From positions 186,001 through 250,000 of the forward strand of contig NZ_CP009244.1 of the NCBI RefSeq assembly GCF_001941425.1: DNA of 64,000 bases, given 5' to 3'. Both the position numbers and the translations under genes were made by a program. This document shows positions 17,598 through 27,416 of the stretch, in pieces; position 1 is the stretch's first letter, and every line of letters begins with the position of its first letter. The notes under the pieces are model-generated. The model was not told the origin of the DNA. It did no database searches and saw only the letters and a program-made list of their open reading frames with translations. Origin of the DNA: Corynebacterium ammoniagenes DSM 20306 (GTDB lineage Bacteria > Actinomycetota > Actinomycetes > Mycobacteriales > Mycobacteriaceae).

Positions 17598-19013
17598 TTA
17601 GCGCAGCTCGAGGCGGCGTGACATATCGGAGGCGAAGACGCCCATGGGGTCAATGTTGTTGCGGGTTTTCAGCCAGCCCTCAAGGCCTGGGTACATGGTG
17701 TGGAAATTCTCAGCGGAGGTGCGGGATTCCTTAGCCAGGTACAAACGGCCGCCGAATTCCATCACGCGCTTATCCAAATCATCCAAGAACTCTCCCAGAC
17801 CTGGGCGGATAGGGAAGTCCACGCAGACATTCCAGCCAGGCATGGGGTAGCTCAACGGTGCCTTGTTACCAGGGCCGAAAAGCTTGAAGACGTTCAGCGC
17901 GGAGTAGTGGCCAGACTTTTGCATATCGCGGATGATGTCCTTGAAAGGCTCCACCGCATCCATCGGAACCACGAACTGGTACTGCAAGAAGCCCTTGGAG
18001 CCATAACCGCGGTTCCACTCGCCAATGAGATCCAGCGGTTGGTAGAACTGCGTGAGGTTATTGATTTGGTTCTTCGCAGGTGAGCCCATGGCATAGTACG
18101 CCTCACCAATAGCCATCAAGGTCAGCTTGTTCATGGTCCAGGATGGGAAGATATCCGGCACCGTCATCAGCTGCGGTGCATTGAACTTCAACGGATCAGC
18201 AGCCAGCTTCGGTGCAAATTCCTTAAGCTGCTCCAAAGTGGCCAAAGAACCACGCGAGATGGTGGAACGGCCAAGCTTTGGCTCCGGGGAGATGACATCA
18301 AACCACGCCGACGAGTAGGTGTAGTTGTGCTCAGAGCCATCAGAGTGCGCGGCGATGGTCTCGTCCAAGTTGCTCGTGCGCTCGGTATCCGCAATAAAGT
18401 ATGCGGTTTCGGTCTTGGTCATGCGAATGCTAGCGCGCAGGATAATGCCGGTCAGACCCATGCCGCCAACAGTGGCCCAAAACAGCTCAGCATCTGGGTC
18501 ATCGCTGCTGCCCTCTGGGGTGATGTGCAGGACGCGGCCATCAGCTACCAGCAGGTCCATGGAGGTGACATGGTCACCGAAAGAGCCTTCGGAGTGGTGG
18601 TTTTTGCCGTGAATATCTGGTCCAATAGCGCCACCGATGGTGACCTGGCGGGTACCGGGTAGTACGGGCACCCACAAACCAAAGGGCAGCGCAGCCTTCA
18701 TTAATTGGTCCAAAGTAACGCCGGCATCGACATCAACAATGGCGGTTTCCGGATCAATAGAGTGGATGCGATTCAGCGACTGCATGTCGATGACGAGTCC
18801 ACCAGCGTTTTGCGCCGGGTCGCCGTAGGAGCGGCCCATACCGCGAGCAATGATGCCGCGGCGAAGGTGTTCTGGTTTATCAGCGTTGTCATCGGCGACC
18901 ATGGCAACAGCCTGACGGATTTCATCGACGTCAGCGGTTGCCAGCACATGTGCGGTTGTTGGAGCCGTGCGGCCCCAGCCATGTAATGATTTTACGGTGG
19001 TGTGCAATTCCAT
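17598..19013 (-). CDS. dprE1: Decaprenylphosphoryl-ribose 2'-oxidase DprE1
   Basis: This 471-residue FAD-dependent oxidoreductase begins the epimerisation of decaprenylphospho-ribose to the arabinose form. FAD-binding features include [17 protein letters not shown] (about residues 56-72), [22 protein letters not shown] (about 119-140) and the C-terminal LAKES lysine region. The cysteine of GWNVCVDFP (about residue 397) aligns with the residue that benzothiazinones modify in M. tuberculosis DprE1, so the site appears intact. It is the first gene of the dprE1-dprE2 unit. Confidence 0.95.
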   Translation of the reverse strand: MELHTTVKSLHGWGRTAPTTAHVLATADVDEIRQAVAMVADDNADKPEHLRRGIIARGMGRSYGDPAQNAGGLVIDMQSLNRIHSIDPETAIVDVDAGVTLDQLMKAALPFGLWVPVLPGTRQVTIGGAIGPDIHGKNHHSEGSFGDHVTSMDLLVADGRVLHITPEGSSDDPDAELFWATVGGMGLTGIILRASIRMTKTETAYFIADTERTSNLDETIAAHSDGSEHNYTYSSAWFDVISPEPKLGRSTISRGSLATLEQLKEFAPKLAADPLKFNAPQLMTVPDIFPSWTMNKLTLMAIGEAYYAMGSPAKNQINNLTQFYQPLDLIGEWNRGYGSKGFLQYQFVVPMDAVEPFKDIIRDMQKSGHYSALNVFKLFGPGNKAPLSYPMPGWNVCVDFPIRPGLGEFLDDLDKRVMEFGGRLYLAKESRTSAENFHTMYPGLEGWLKTRNNIDPMGVFASDMSRRLELR

Positions 19014-19116
19014 GGTTGTCAGCTTACCTAGCTATAAGCATTCAACACCTAACCAACGGGGCACAATGACCGATTACACAGGTGATTATCAGGACACCGG
19101 CTGGTGCGATGGAGAT

Positions 19117-19395
19117 TTAATACAAATCCATGATGTCGCGGATTTCTTTCGGCAACTCATCCTGCGTGGTAATTTCGGGGCCTTCGTACTCGCGGAGGAG
19201 TTTGTAGACCAGCCCACGGGAGTTGGAATCCAGCATGGGGATCTCTTCGGCCATTAGCCGAGTCATGAAATCATTGAGCGGAAGATTCGTACGCTCAGCG
19301 GCAATGAAACGGCCATTGCGCTTGTCATCTTCCGTGCGCTCATCTTGCGCGGCCTGCTGGGCTGGGGTCAGGTTTTCCATCTTGCCGTCATACAT
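19117..19395 (-). CDS. Conserved-looking small cytosolic protein, unknown
   Basis: This 92-residue hydrophilic protein is rich in E, D and R and is probably mostly helical, with no membrane segment or cysteine. I see no recognisable domain. It lies 103 bases upstream of dprE1 on the same strand and 23 bases downstream of the MFS gene, so it may be read with either. Start ATG 19395 gives MYDGKMEN; the internal ATG six codons later is an alternative. Codon use is like its neighbours, which supports a real gene. Confidence 0.6.
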   Translation of the reverse strand: MYDGKMENLTPAQQAAQDERTEDDKRNGRFIAAERTNLPLNDFMTRLMAEEIPMLDSNSRGLVYKLLREYEGPEITTQDELPKEIRDIMDLY

Positions 19396-19418
19396 GACCC
19401 CAAGCCTAGTCCTTGGGG

Positions 19419-20861
19419 TTAAACCACTGCGCCTTCAGCTTCCGCAGCTGTGACTTTCGGGATAAACAACGAGGTCGCTACCGAGATACCCAAGATGATG
19501 GCGCCGACCAAAAATGCAGTGGTGTAGCCTGCAAGAGAGTCCGAACCAGCGGGGGAACCAGCGACCATAAAGACCGGAAGAATGGCGAAGGAAACACCAG
19601 CGCCCAAGTTAAAGGCCGCGGAGTTCATGCCGGGCAAAAAGCCTTCATTATCTTTCGGCGAGTTCACTACACCTAAGTTATTAAGCACAATATTGCCAAT
19701 GCCGGCGTAGGTAATACCCAGCAAAATGACCGCGATAATCAGCACGCTCTTGGAGTGCACGCCGACGAACGCTAGAAGCAGAAGCAATAGTGCGGAAGCA
19801 GCATTGCCGATACGCAGCAGGTTACCGTAGCCAATAACTGGTGCAAAGCGGCCTGCGAAGGGGCCTACGACGAGACCGATAAGAGCATAGGGGGCCAACA
19901 AGAATAGGGAGGCGGCATCCGCGCTCATGCTAAAACCTGCGTCGGGGTTTTGCGCCAGAGACACAGCCACGCCATTGACGGCGGCGAAGATGCCAGTCAT
20001 GGTTAACACCGTGGTCAGCAACAGCCCCCAGGTGGAACGGCGCTTGAGGTACTTCGGCGCAACCAGTGGCTGGTCGTGCTTGTTTTCCCACTTCCAAAAG
20101 ACGGCGAATACCGCGAGCCCGATGACCAAGCCAATGATGACGGCAATCCAGTTGGCGTTGCCGGCCTTGCCTGCTTCATTGACCGCCAAGGTAATGGCGC
20201 AAACACTGATGACCAAAAACAGTGCGCCCCACCAGTCGACCTTGATGCCGCTCGATGGCTTGGATTCTGGTGCCCAGATAGCAACCATGGCTACGGCGAT
20301 AAAGCCGACGATGGCAATCAACCAGAACACCGAGCGGAAGCCCCAGTTCTCTGCCATCCAACCGGATACCAGCACGTCCACGCCCGCGACACCGCCGTTA
20401 ATAGCAGCGACGAGGCCCAGCAAGGTGCCCAGGCGAACCTCGTTTTTGACCTGGCTGCGCAGGATAATCAGGGTCATCGGAATGGTGGGGCCGGCAATAC
20501 CTTGCAGCGCACGAGCGAACATGAGCACTCCGATATTGGGAGCAAGCGCTGCGATCACACCACCCAGTGCCATCACCGAGAGCATCAGCAGCAAGATCTT
20601 GCGCCGGCCGACGATATCGGACAGTCGCGGGAGGAAGAGTCCACACAGCGCACCGCCGGTAAAGAACGCGGTTTGGGTCAACCCCACCGTGGCTTCATCG
20701 GTATCAAGCTCCACCGCCATGGGTGGCAGCACCGGAGACAGCATGGATGCGTTGAGCTGGAAGGCCACCGCAGCAGCCAAGAGCACCGCCATCAGCAGCG
20801 GGAGGCCACCTTTGCGGGTATCAACGGGGTCAACGACGGCGTTCGGAGGGGTCTGTGTCAT
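19419..20861 (-). CDS. MFS transporter, probable nucleoside (uridine) uptake
   Basis: This 480-residue major-facilitator protein has about fourteen hydrophobic segments. The loop-2/3 motif is present as LSDIVGRRKILLL (about residue 84), and FARALQGIAGPTIPM follows in the next helices. It begins 43 bases after a nucleoside hydrolase gene on the same strand, an arrangement like the uriT-uriH uridine locus of C. glutamicum. Uptake of nucleosides is therefore a reasonable inference. A ribokinase and LacI regulator found in that locus are not next to it here. Drug efflux is the alternative. Confidence 0.8.
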   Translation of the reverse strand: MTQTPPNAVVDPVDTRKGGLPLLMAVLLAAAVAFQLNASMLSPVLPPMAVELDTDEATVGLTQTAFFTGGALCGLFLPRLSDIVGRRKILLLMLSVMALGGVIAALAPNIGVLMFARALQGIAGPTIPMTLIILRSQVKNEVRLGTLLGLVAAINGGVAGVDVLVSGWMAENWGFRSVFWLIAIVGFIAVAMVAIWAPESKPSSGIKVDWWGALFLVISVCAITLAVNEAGKAGNANWIAVIIGLVIGLAVFAVFWKWENKHDQPLVAPKYLKRRSTWGLLLTTVLTMTGIFAAVNGVAVSLAQNPDAGFSMSADAASLFLLAPYALIGLVVGPFAGRFAPVIGYGNLLRIGNAASALLLLLLAFVGVHSKSVLIIAVILLGITYAGIGNIVLNNLGVVNSPKDNEGFLPGMNSAAFNLGAGVSFAILPVFMVAGSPAGSDSLAGYTTAFLVGAIILGISVATSLFIPKVTAAEAEGAVV

Positions 20862-20904
20862 CAGGATCTCCTGGGTAGATACGAGCGCTTAGAAGTGCGC
20901 GGTG

Positions 20905-21918
20905 TTAAAAGTTGGTGTTTCCAATACGGCGCAGCGCATCTAAGAGAAGATTCCAAAACTTTTCGGTATCCACATCCACGGCAACGGAGGTATTGGGGGA
21001 CGAAGCTTCTGGATCATCAACAAGACCCAAACCACTCGGGTCATTATTAGACCAGGTGCGGCGGAAATCAACAATGGTCTGCCCACGCGCGTGTGCACCT
21101 TGAGTTTCCACGTAGATGGGAGCGCGGATGGTGCGCACTACCGATGGGTCCGCAACTGCTGCCACGGCCAACGGATCGTGCATGGGCGGGCCGGGGTAGT
21201 TGCGTTCTTTCATATAAGAAGCGCCGAAGAACTCCACGAGCTCCGCGATAAACTGGGAAACGTCGGTGCCAACTTCCTTAAGCTGTTCCATGCGCTCGGG
21301 CACGGCAAGCACCTGGTGGGTGACATCCAGACCAATCATCGTCACCGGCCAGGATTCTTCGAAGACAATCGCCGCGGCGTCCGGATCCGCTAAGATATTA
21401 AACTCCGCCGCCGGAGTCATATTGCCGGTGTGGTGGCCGCCGCCCATCAAGGTCACACCGCCGACGCGTTCTACTAGCTCTGGGTACATGCGCGCGAACA
21501 GGGCGATGTTGGTCAGTGAACCGGTGGGGATAATGACCACGGAGCCTGGTTCATTGTCCCGGATGACCTGGGCAATGAGGTTGACCGCGTGCATATCCTC
21601 CAATGGCGCGCCGGGCTCGGGTAGCTGCGGACCATCCAAGCCGGAATCACCGTGAATTTCGTCGGGGATAAGCTGCGGTCCCACCAAAGGCCGCGACGCG
21701 CCTGCGGCAAAGGGGACACCGGTGATATTTCCAACGCGTGCCAAAGCCCGCGCATTCGTGGTGACTTTTTCTAGGGTTTGATTACCCGCTACGGTGGTGA
21801 CAGCGAGCAATTCGAGGTTCGGGTTGCCGTGCGCCAGCAGCATCGCGATGGCATCATCATGGCCTGGATCGCAGTCCAGAATGATCTTCTGTGCAGGTGA
21901 GTTGGTATCTGCGTTCAT
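20905..21918 (-). CDS. Ribonucleoside hydrolase (IunH family)
   Basis: This 337-residue protein carries the calcium-binding signature of nucleoside hydrolases at the N-terminus: IILDCDPGHDDAIAML (about residues 12-27). The family motifs GGGHHTGNMTPAAEFN (about residue 160) and HDPLAVAAV (about residue 245), with the active-site histidine region, are also present. It cleaves the N-glycosidic bond of ribonucleosides to base and ribose in the cytosol. It heads a two-gene unit with an MFS transporter, which fits a salvage role such as uriH of C. glutamicum. Confidence 0.9.
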   Translation of the reverse strand: MNADTNSPAQKIILDCDPGHDDAIAMLLAHGNPNLELLAVTTVAGNQTLEKVTTNARALARVGNITGVPFAAGASRPLVGPQLIPDEIHGDSGLDGPQLPEPGAPLEDMHAVNLIAQVIRDNEPGSVVIIPTGSLTNIALFARMYPELVERVGGVTLMGGGHHTGNMTPAAEFNILADPDAAAIVFEESWPVTMIGLDVTHQVLAVPERMEQLKEVGTDVSQFIAELVEFFGASYMKERNYPGPPMHDPLAVAAVADPSVVRTIRAPIYVETQGAHARGQTIVDFRRTWSNNDPSGLGLVDDPEASSPNTSVAVDVDTEKFWNLLLDALRRIGNTNF

Positions 21919-21996
21919 GCTCTCAGATTCTACCCCCTATGTGTGTCTCCAGCGCTTCCTGCCGCCGGTGAAAATACGCGGGTATTCTGGGGCGCT

Positions 21997-22428
21997 ATGC
22001 AAAACACTACTGATGCCGTGCACGTGGAAGAAGACAATTACGCCCTCGATGACACCTTGGCTGGACGCGTGGTCCAAGCAGGGTTTGCGGGCGCCGCCTT
22101 ATCTTTTCCGGATTACATCAAAAAGCCCACGCCACTGATCGTCACTTATCTTGTGACCCTGGCATCGTTTACCGGGCTCGTTGGTTACTTAAACGCCATC
22201 GACGAAGATGAAGAGATTACGCCGGAACCACCCGCCGAGTCGAATATTTCTTTGTGGCAGATCATCGCTGGTTTAAGCGTTCTTGGTGTGCTGAAAGTAG
22301 CGGGGCTGCGCGGGCTGGCCAAGGCGCTGCGCAAGCGCGGCGTGAAAAAGCCGTGGACCTTATTCGGTGGCCTAGGCGCAGCCACTGTTTTCGCTGCTAG
22401 TGAATACGCTGCACGTCGCAGCTTGTGA
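21997..22428 (+). CDS. Small membrane protein, unknown
   Basis: This 143-residue protein has predicted membrane segments at about residues 47-63 (LIVTYLVTLASFTGLVGYL) and 83-95 (LWQIIAGLSVLGVLKVAGL), with a possible third at GLGAATVFAAS. A basic stretch (LAKALRKRGVKK) between the last two is probably cytoplasmic. ATG 21997 is preferred to the 54-base longer frame because the latter lies inside the divergent promoter region. It starts 78 bases from the divergent nucleoside hydrolase. No family is recognised. Confidence 0.65.
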   Translation: MQNTTDAVHVEEDNYALDDTLAGRVVQAGFAGAALSFPDYIKKPTPLIVTYLVTLASFTGLVGYLNAIDEDEEITPEPPAESNISLWQIIAGLSVLGVLKVAGLRGLAKALRKRGVKKPWTLFGGLGAATVFAASEYAARRSL

Positions 22429-22449
22429 CATTTAAGTACGCTGGGGACT

Positions 22450-23418
22450 ATGTCAGGCACCGGAGTATTTGACCTCGACAGCCTTCGTGACCGCAAAAAT
22501 CGCGAGCGCGCTGGCGGCGAGAGCCACGACTCCCAAGACACGTCTGTCGAATTACGCCGGGAACCGCTCACCGTTATTGTGCAGGTATCCAATGTCCGCG
22601 AAGATGCTGAAGTCCACCGTCACATCGGCATCAATGATGCGTTGACGTTTTCGCAGCTTCACAATGTTTTGGTGATTTGCTTCGACCTGCCCGCCGAAGA
22701 GTCCCCGTGGCATTTTTATCACCTAGATAAAAACGCCGATAAAGCAGCGCAAAAAACTGAATCCCGCAGGATCGATCCCAGCCATCACGTCGCGGAATTT
22801 TTATGGCGCGAGGATGAAGTGGTGGAATTCACCTGGGGTCTGTGGGACTTTTCCATCACAGTCGCAGATATCTATCCGCGCGATAAGGGCACGCCCCAAG
22901 CTTTGTGCGTGGGTGGGTCCGGATCCTTTCCCGGATCGAAATTTGATCTTACCGCCATCAACGCCGAATTAACCGGACAAGCCGTCATCGATGAGGTTCT
23001 GACCTACCTCACCCCACCGGCGCGCAGCATCGTCGAGCGCTCCCGGCTCTTTGATTTCGTACCTCTTCTCCAAGCGCTAGATCTTAGCCGTAACGTGGAA
23101 TTATCCACCGACGTGCGCAAAAAATTAGCATCGTTGCCACGCGAGGTCACCACCGAAGGACAAGACGCATTTTGGTCCATTGTTCTAGGGCTTGCGTGCA
23201 TGGGCAGTGAAGAGCTGATGGGCGCGGTTACCGCCACCACCATGGAAGCGTTGGGCTGGATTTCTGATGACGGGGAGGAATTAACGGCGGAGGAAATCTG
23301 GGAGATGTGCGGGGCATCGACAAGCGTCTTGGCGTCGGTGGGTGCCTGCGGGCCCAACGCCGCGGCGCCGGTCGACCGTTTGGATATCTTCCGTGCGCTG
23401 TTGCGTGGGGTAGGCTAA
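22450..23418 (+). CDS. pRiA4b ORF-3-like domain protein
   Basis: The protein has 322 residues. After a charged leader, residues about 35-165 resemble the pRiA4b ORF-3 domain: a beta strand LTVIVQVSNV, an R-H-x-x-I-N-D-A-L-T-F-S-Q-LH core, then SPWHFYHL and later WDFSITVADIYP. This domain is common in plasmid and mobile-element accessory proteins but also in chromosomes, and its biochemical role is unknown. The C-terminal half is helical and acidic. The gene sits just ahead of two GtrA genes (6-base gap), which may be only a transcriptional link. Confidence 0.65.
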   Translation: MSGTGVFDLDSLRDRKNRERAGGESHDSQDTSVELRREPLTVIVQVSNVREDAEVHRHIGINDALTFSQLHNVLVICFDLPAEESPWHFYHLDKNADKAAQKTESRRIDPSHHVAEFLWREDEVVEFTWGLWDFSITVADIYPRDKGTPQALCVGGSGSFPGSKFDLTAINAELTGQAVIDEVLTYLTPPARSIVERSRLFDFVPLLQALDLSRNVELSTDVRKKLASLPREVTTEGQDAFWSIVLGLACMGSEELMGAVTATTMEALGWISDDGEELTAEEIWEMCGASTSVLASVGACGPNAAAPVDRLDIFRALLRGVG

Positions 23419-23424
23419 CCCTTC

Positions 23425-23835
23425 GTGACTTCATCGAATAACTCTTTAAAGACCCAGCTGTCGCGGTTTGTATTCGTGGGCATTTTTACCGCGATCCTGG
23501 ACTATTCAGTCACCATGGTGCTGACGTACTTTGGTCTGCACCGCTCTGCGGCAAAGGCCATTGGCTGGGTCTTTGGTACCGTCGCTGCATACTTAGTCAA
23601 TGCGCGATGGACTTTTGGCGCGAAGATTAGCGGCAAGACCGCCATTAGCGTGGCGTTGTTGTACGCCTCGACTTTCGCGGTGCAAAACGTGTTGTACTGG
23701 CTGCTGAATTCGCCGCTACAAACCATTGGCCTGCACGGTCTGACTAAAGATACAGTCGCGTTTATTATTGCCCAAGGCGTTGCCACGGTGACAAACTTTG
23801 TTATCCAACGCGTCTTTGTATTTAACTCGAAATAG
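23425..23835 (+). CDS. GtrA-family membrane protein (first of a tandem pair)
   Basis: This 136-residue protein has four predicted transmembrane helices and typical GtrA motifs: FVFVGIFTAILDYSV at the start, GWVFGTVAAYLVNARWTF in the middle, and QGVATVTNFVIQRVFVF at the end. GtrA proteins are thought to move polyprenyl-phosphate sugars across the membrane or anchor glycosyltransferases. The mycobacterial homologue Rv3789 lies beside dprE1 and is linked to arabinan synthesis, which fits this location. It begins with GTG and is followed 13 bases later by a paralogue. Confidence 0.88.
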   Translation: MTSSNNSLKTQLSRFVFVGIFTAILDYSVTMVLTYFGLHRSAAKAIGWVFGTVAAYLVNARWTFGAKISGKTAISVALLYASTFAVQNVLYWLLNSPLQTIGLHGLTKDTVAFIIAQGVATVTNFVIQRVFVFNSK

Positions 23836-23848
23836 GTAGGAACCTGCG

Positions 23849-24307
23849 ATGACATCTGAGGGTGCCCAGCGCCTGGCCAAGTCGAATTCGCTGCGCGGCC
23901 AATCCACCAAATTTGCTATTACCGGTGGTATCTCCGCAGTCATTGACGCCAGTTTGACCTGGACCTTTCAGATTGCCCTGGAGCTTCTAGGCAATATCGC
24001 CGCCCGCTCCGTGGGCTTTGTCTTCGGCACCTTAACCGCCTACCTGCTCAACCGCCGGTGGACGTTTCGGGCGCAGCCGTCCAAGCGCCGCTTTGCGATG
24101 GTCGCGCTGACCTACGGCATTACCTACGCCATCAATATTGTGATCTACCGCTGGGCGTTCCCATTTTTCGATCACACCCTAGACTGGAATTCCACGGCGT
24201 CATTAATCGTGGCCTTTATCCTCGCCCAGGGAACCGCCACCGTCATCAATTTCTTTGTGCAACGGTGGCTCATTTTCCGCAACGCCCCCAAAGTGCGCGA
24301 GGTTTAG
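23849..24307 (+). CDS. GtrA-family membrane protein (second of a tandem pair)
   Basis: This 152-residue, four-helix GtrA protein has FAITGGISAVIDASLTW, GFVFGTLTAYLLNRRWTF and QGTATVINFFVQRWLIF in the same order as its upstream neighbour. The two are clearly paralogous but divergent. The NRRWTF/NARWTF and QRWLIF/QRVFVF blocks are the best conserved. Either copy could be the counterpart of Rv3789. It converges on glfT1 with a 20-base gap. Confidence 0.88.
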   Translation: MTSEGAQRLAKSNSLRGQSTKFAITGGISAVIDASLTWTFQIALELLGNIAARSVGFVFGTLTAYLLNRRWTFRAQPSKRRFAMVALTYGITYAINIVIYRWAFPFFDHTLDWNSTASLIVAFILAQGTATVINFFVQRWLIFRNAPKVREV

Positions 24308-24327
24308 CGCGTGGCTTAACACGAAGC

Positions 24328-25269
24328 CTAACCGTGCTCAGGGCGGCGGAAATCCTCCCGGCGACCGCGGTTATGCAGCGTCAGCCACTCGATAAAGCCC
24401 TTGGGATCATGCTGTTGGACGAGGAAGAACCAACCAAAGCGTGCGAATTCTTGTGGCAATAACTTGCGCATGCCGCGCTGCCACAGCAAGTAGCCGCGGT
24501 TGCGGTAGGTGAAAAAGCGTTTGAAATCGCCGTCTGGGTACTGGGTGTGCATCGCACCGCCCAAAATCGGCTTAAACTCCGCTGAACCATCCGGGTGCAG
24601 GTAGGCACAGGTTAAAGCCGTGCCGAAGCTTAGCCCGGAATTGACCAGCCGGCGGTGGTATTCCACCTCATCACCGCGGATAAACAGCCGGTAGTCCGGC
24701 ACGCCGATGATTTCCATGGCCGCGGCCGAAATGAGCGCGCCATTAAATAACGAGGCGATACCGGGTAAGAAATCGCCTTCAAGTTCTTCCATGCGCCGGC
24801 GCCACACCACGCCTTGGCGCAGCGGGAAGGCCAGCGCGCCGGGGTCATCGATATTGCATACCGCGGGGGAGACCTCATGCAGGTGGTTATCTTCGGCGAC
24901 GCGGTAGAGCTCTTTGAGCACCGCGTTATCGGCGGGGCGGCCATCATCATCAGCGCACCAAATGGCATCTGCGCCCAGGGCTAGCGCGGTGAGAAAGCCC
25001 AAGGCAAAACCACCCGCACCACCCAGATTGGTTTCTGAAGGTACATACACCGCGCGCTCACCGGCGACCTCAGCTACTAAATCTTCCACGGCGTTGTCCG
25101 CGCCGTTGTCGACCACGATGACCCACTGCACCGGGTGGGTTTGGTGGACGACTTGTTCCAAAGAAGCGCGCAATAATTCCACGCGGTTGTGGGTCACAAT
25201 GACCGCGGCGAGGGAACCAGTTGAGCTAAGTGGGGCAATCTGTGGGGCCGAAGAGCGCGAAGTGGGCAT
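24328..25269 (-). CDS. glfT1: Galactofuranosyltransferase GlfT1
   Basis: The protein has about 313 residues. The GT-A (GT2) fold begins AAVIVTHNRVELLRASLEQV, with the nucleotide-sugar site VIVVDNGADNA. Further motifs are NLGGAGGFALGF, CADDDGRPAD (the DxD-type metal site, about residue 110) and FIRGDEVEYHRRL. GlfT1 adds the first one or two galactofuranose units to the decaprenyl-linked linker that starts galactan. ATG 25269 was chosen because the longer frame runs across the divergent acetyltransferase gene. In mycobacteria glfT1 sits next to wzm/wzt; here about 9 kb of sugar-acid genes separate them. Confidence 0.88.
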   Translation of the reverse strand: MPTSRSSAPQIAPLSSTGSLAAVIVTHNRVELLRASLEQVVHQTHPVQWVIVVDNGADNAVEDLVAEVAGERAVYVPSETNLGGAGGFALGFLTALALGADAIWCADDDGRPADNAVLKELYRVAEDNHLHEVSPAVCNIDDPGALAFPLRQGVVWRRRMEELEGDFLPGIASLFNGALISAAAMEIIGVPDYRLFIRGDEVEYHRRLVNSGLSFGTALTCAYLHPDGSAEFKPILGGAMHTQYPDGDFKRFFTYRNRGYLLWQRGMRKLLPQEFARFGWFFLVQQHDPKGFIEWLTLHNRGRREDFRRPEHG

Positions 25270-25312
25270 GGCGTTTATTCTTCCATGAAATCCCCGGTGG
25301 TAGCATTTCGCC

Positions 25313-25969
25313 ATGGATCTTGCGCGCATCTGGCCGCCTTTTGGATTAGAAATCACAGCACACAACGGCCGTGAGGAAATAACCTTGCGCGCCATGCGTG
25401 ATGAAGACATCCTCGCCATCGCCGATGTCACCCCCGCAGATATCTTCGGCCCCGAGATTCCGGAGCACGCCTTCGGCTGGCTTTTCGATGCCCACAATAA
25501 CCCCGCCCAATTTCGCTGGGCCCATCGCGCGCAGATGTCCCCCGCGCACTGGTCATTAGACCTAGCAATCGTGCACAAAGGCCAAGTTATTGGTTCAGTA
25601 GATATGCGCGCGAATGATTTCCCCGCGAATAAGACCATTGAAACCGGCTCGTGGATCTACTACTCCCTGCAAGGTAAAGGACTTGGCACCTTGGTACGCC
25701 ACGCCATTGCCCAGACCGGGTTTAACCATTTTGGTGCCGCCAAACTCACCACCGCCTGGGCGTCAAGCAATAAAGCCTCCGCAGCGGTGAGCGCAAAGCT
25801 GGGCTATGCCACCATTGCTGAGACCACCGTCGAAGGCCTTGGCCCTGATAACCACACCGCACCCGGCGAAAGAGCCGAACTATTACGCCAGAATTACCAA
25901 CACCCCGATAACCTGCACGTCACCGTTGATGGCGTGAACCCCGCTTTAGAAAAGCTGCTGGGCCTGTAA
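25313..25969 (+). CDS. GNAT-family N-acetyltransferase (RimJ/RimL type)
   Basis: This 218-residue protein has the long-form acetyltransferase architecture. The N-terminal strands (EEITLRAMRDEDILAIADVTP) precede a central LDLAIVHKGQVIGSVDMRAND sheet. The acetyl-CoA loop is at SLQGKGLGTLVRHAIAQ (Q-x-x-G-x-G), followed by AWASSNKASAAVSAKLGY, which is characteristic of the RimJ/RimL group. Its substrate, a protein N-terminus or a small amine, cannot be told. It is transcribed divergently from glfT1 and ends at a strong terminator. Confidence 0.85.
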   Translation: MDLARIWPPFGLEITAHNGREEITLRAMRDEDILAIADVTPADIFGPEIPEHAFGWLFDAHNNPAQFRWAHRAQMSPAHWSLDLAIVHKGQVIGSVDMRANDFPANKTIETGSWIYYSLQGKGLGTLVRHAIAQTGFNHFGAAKLTTAWASSNKASAAVSAKLGYATIAETTVEGLGPDNHTAPGERAELLRQNYQHPDNLHVTVDGVNPALEKLLGL

Positions 25970-25987
25970 GGAGAAAACCCAAAGACA

Positions 25988-26033
25988 GCGGCACAAGCTC
26001 TCATCTTTTAATGAAAAGGAGAGCTTGTGCCGC
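25988..26033. terminator. Strong bidirectional hairpin
   Basis: GCGGCACAAGCTCTC (25988-26002) pairs without mismatch with 26019-26033 around a 16-base loop. It separates the convergent acetyltransferase and glucarate dehydratase genes. Confidence 0.85.
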
Positions 26034-26057
26034 GTGTTTATTGCGGTGGGATAAGAC

Positions 26058-27380
26058 TTAGCGAACTAGCGCAGGGCGCTTCGCGTCGAATTCCCAATCC
26101 TTGATCAGATACTGCATCGCGAGTGCATCATCGCGGCCGCCCAATCCGTGCTGGTTATACAGTTCATTCGCTTCCGCCAGGCGGTCTTCATTAATCTGCA
26201 GACCCAGACCACCCGTATACGGAACATCGATTTCGCCGTTGACAATCTGCAGCGGATTCTTGGTCAATGCTTGACCATCCTGCCAAATCCAGTGGGTATC
26301 AAGCGCGGTGATTTCCCCTGGGGCTGCGGCGCCCACGTGGGTGAACATGGCCAAAGAAATATCGAAGTGGTTATTGGAGTGCGAACCCCACGTCAGGCCA
26401 AAGTCATGGCACAGCTGCGCGACGCGGGTGGAACCAGACATGGTCCAAAAGTGCGGGTCAGCCAATGGAATATCTACTGAGCCTTCGCGTACCGCATGCG
26501 CCATTTCGCGCCAATCGGTGGCAATCATATTGGTTGCTGTGCGCAAACCGGTAGCGCGGCGGAATTCAGCCATGACCTCGCGGGAGGAAAAGCGCCCTTC
26601 CGCGCCGCATGGATCTTCTGCATAAGCAATGAGTCCCTGCATGGCCTTGCCGTAGCGGATGGCATCGTCCAAGAGCCAGCCACCGTTGGGATCCAAGGTA
26701 ATGCGCGCATCAGGAAACGCTTCTTTGAGGGCACGGATGGTTTCTACTTCATCATCGCCAGAAAGCACGCCGCCTTTGAGCTTGAAGTCTTTGAAACCAT
26801 ACTTTTCGGACGCCGCACGACCCAGCTCCACGACGGCTTCTGGGGTCAGCGCTTCCTCGCGGCGAATACGGTCCCAGCCTTGGGCCTCTGGCTCGCGCAG
26901 GTAAGGCAAGTCCGTCCTATCAGGATCCCCCACGTAGAAGAGGTAACCCAGGATGGGGACACTGGCGCGCTGTTGACCATCGCCAAGCAACTCGGCAACT
27001 GGAACGCCGAGGAGCTGGCCCATCAAGTCCAGCAGGCTGGACTCAATGGCTGTGACCGCATGTACGCCAATGCGCTGGTCGAAGGTCTGGTTGCCGCGTC
27101 CGCCGACATCTTTGCCCGCTACCTTGGCGCGAAACTGATTGAGCAAGGACTTGTACTGGGCAACGGGCTTGCCAATTAGAAGATCACGGGCTTCCTCAAT
27201 GGTTTGCCGAATGGCTTCTCCACCTGGAACTTCGCCGAGGCCAACGCGGCCGTCGGAGTCCGTAATCAACGTGATATTTCGGGTGAAAAAAGGGGCATGA
27301 GCTCCGGAAAGATTTAACAACATGGAGTCGTGTCCGGCAACGGGAACGACCCGAAGTTGTTCAATAGTGGTGTTGTTCAT
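26058..27380 (-). CDS. gudD: D-glucarate dehydratase
   Basis: This 440-residue enolase-superfamily enzyme dehydrates D-glucarate to 5-keto-4-deoxyglucarate. Catalytic features are visible: the K-x-K pair in [10 protein letters not shown] (about residue 203), metal ligands in TLDPNGGW (about 233) and EDPCGAEG (about 257), the conserved NMIATDW block, and the catalytic His in [11 protein letters not shown] (about 337). Length and motifs agree with GudD rather than with mandelate racemase. It is the last gene of the minus-strand catabolic operon and ends at the strong hairpin at 25988-26033. Confidence 0.93.
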   Translation of the reverse strand: MNNTTIEQLRVVPVAGHDSMLLNLSGAHAPFFTRNITLITDSDGRVGLGEVPGGEAIRQTIEEARDLLIGKPVAQYKSLLNQFRAKVAGKDVGGRGNQTFDQRIGVHAVTAIESSLLDLMGQLLGVPVAELLGDGQQRASVPILGYLFYVGDPDRTDLPYLREPEAQGWDRIRREEALTPEAVVELGRAASEKYGFKDFKLKGGVLSGDDEVETIRALKEAFPDARITLDPNGGWLLDDAIRYGKAMQGLIAYAEDPCGAEGRFSSREVMAEFRRATGLRTATNMIATDWREMAHAVREGSVDIPLADPHFWTMSGSTRVAQLCHDFGLTWGSHSNNHFDISLAMFTHVGAAAPGEITALDTHWIWQDGQALTKNPLQIVNGEIDVPYTGGLGLQINEDRLAEANELYNQHGLGGRDDALAMQYLIKDWEFDAKRPALVR

Positions 27381-27416
27381 CGCGATTCTCGCTTCGAATA
27401 GAGGATGAGGGGAAAG

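Noticed and set aside
11300..26033. Perfect hairpins taken as a dispersed repeat family
   Set aside because: The stems at 11300, 16736 and 25988 differ in sequence and sit at gene ends, so they are individual terminators.
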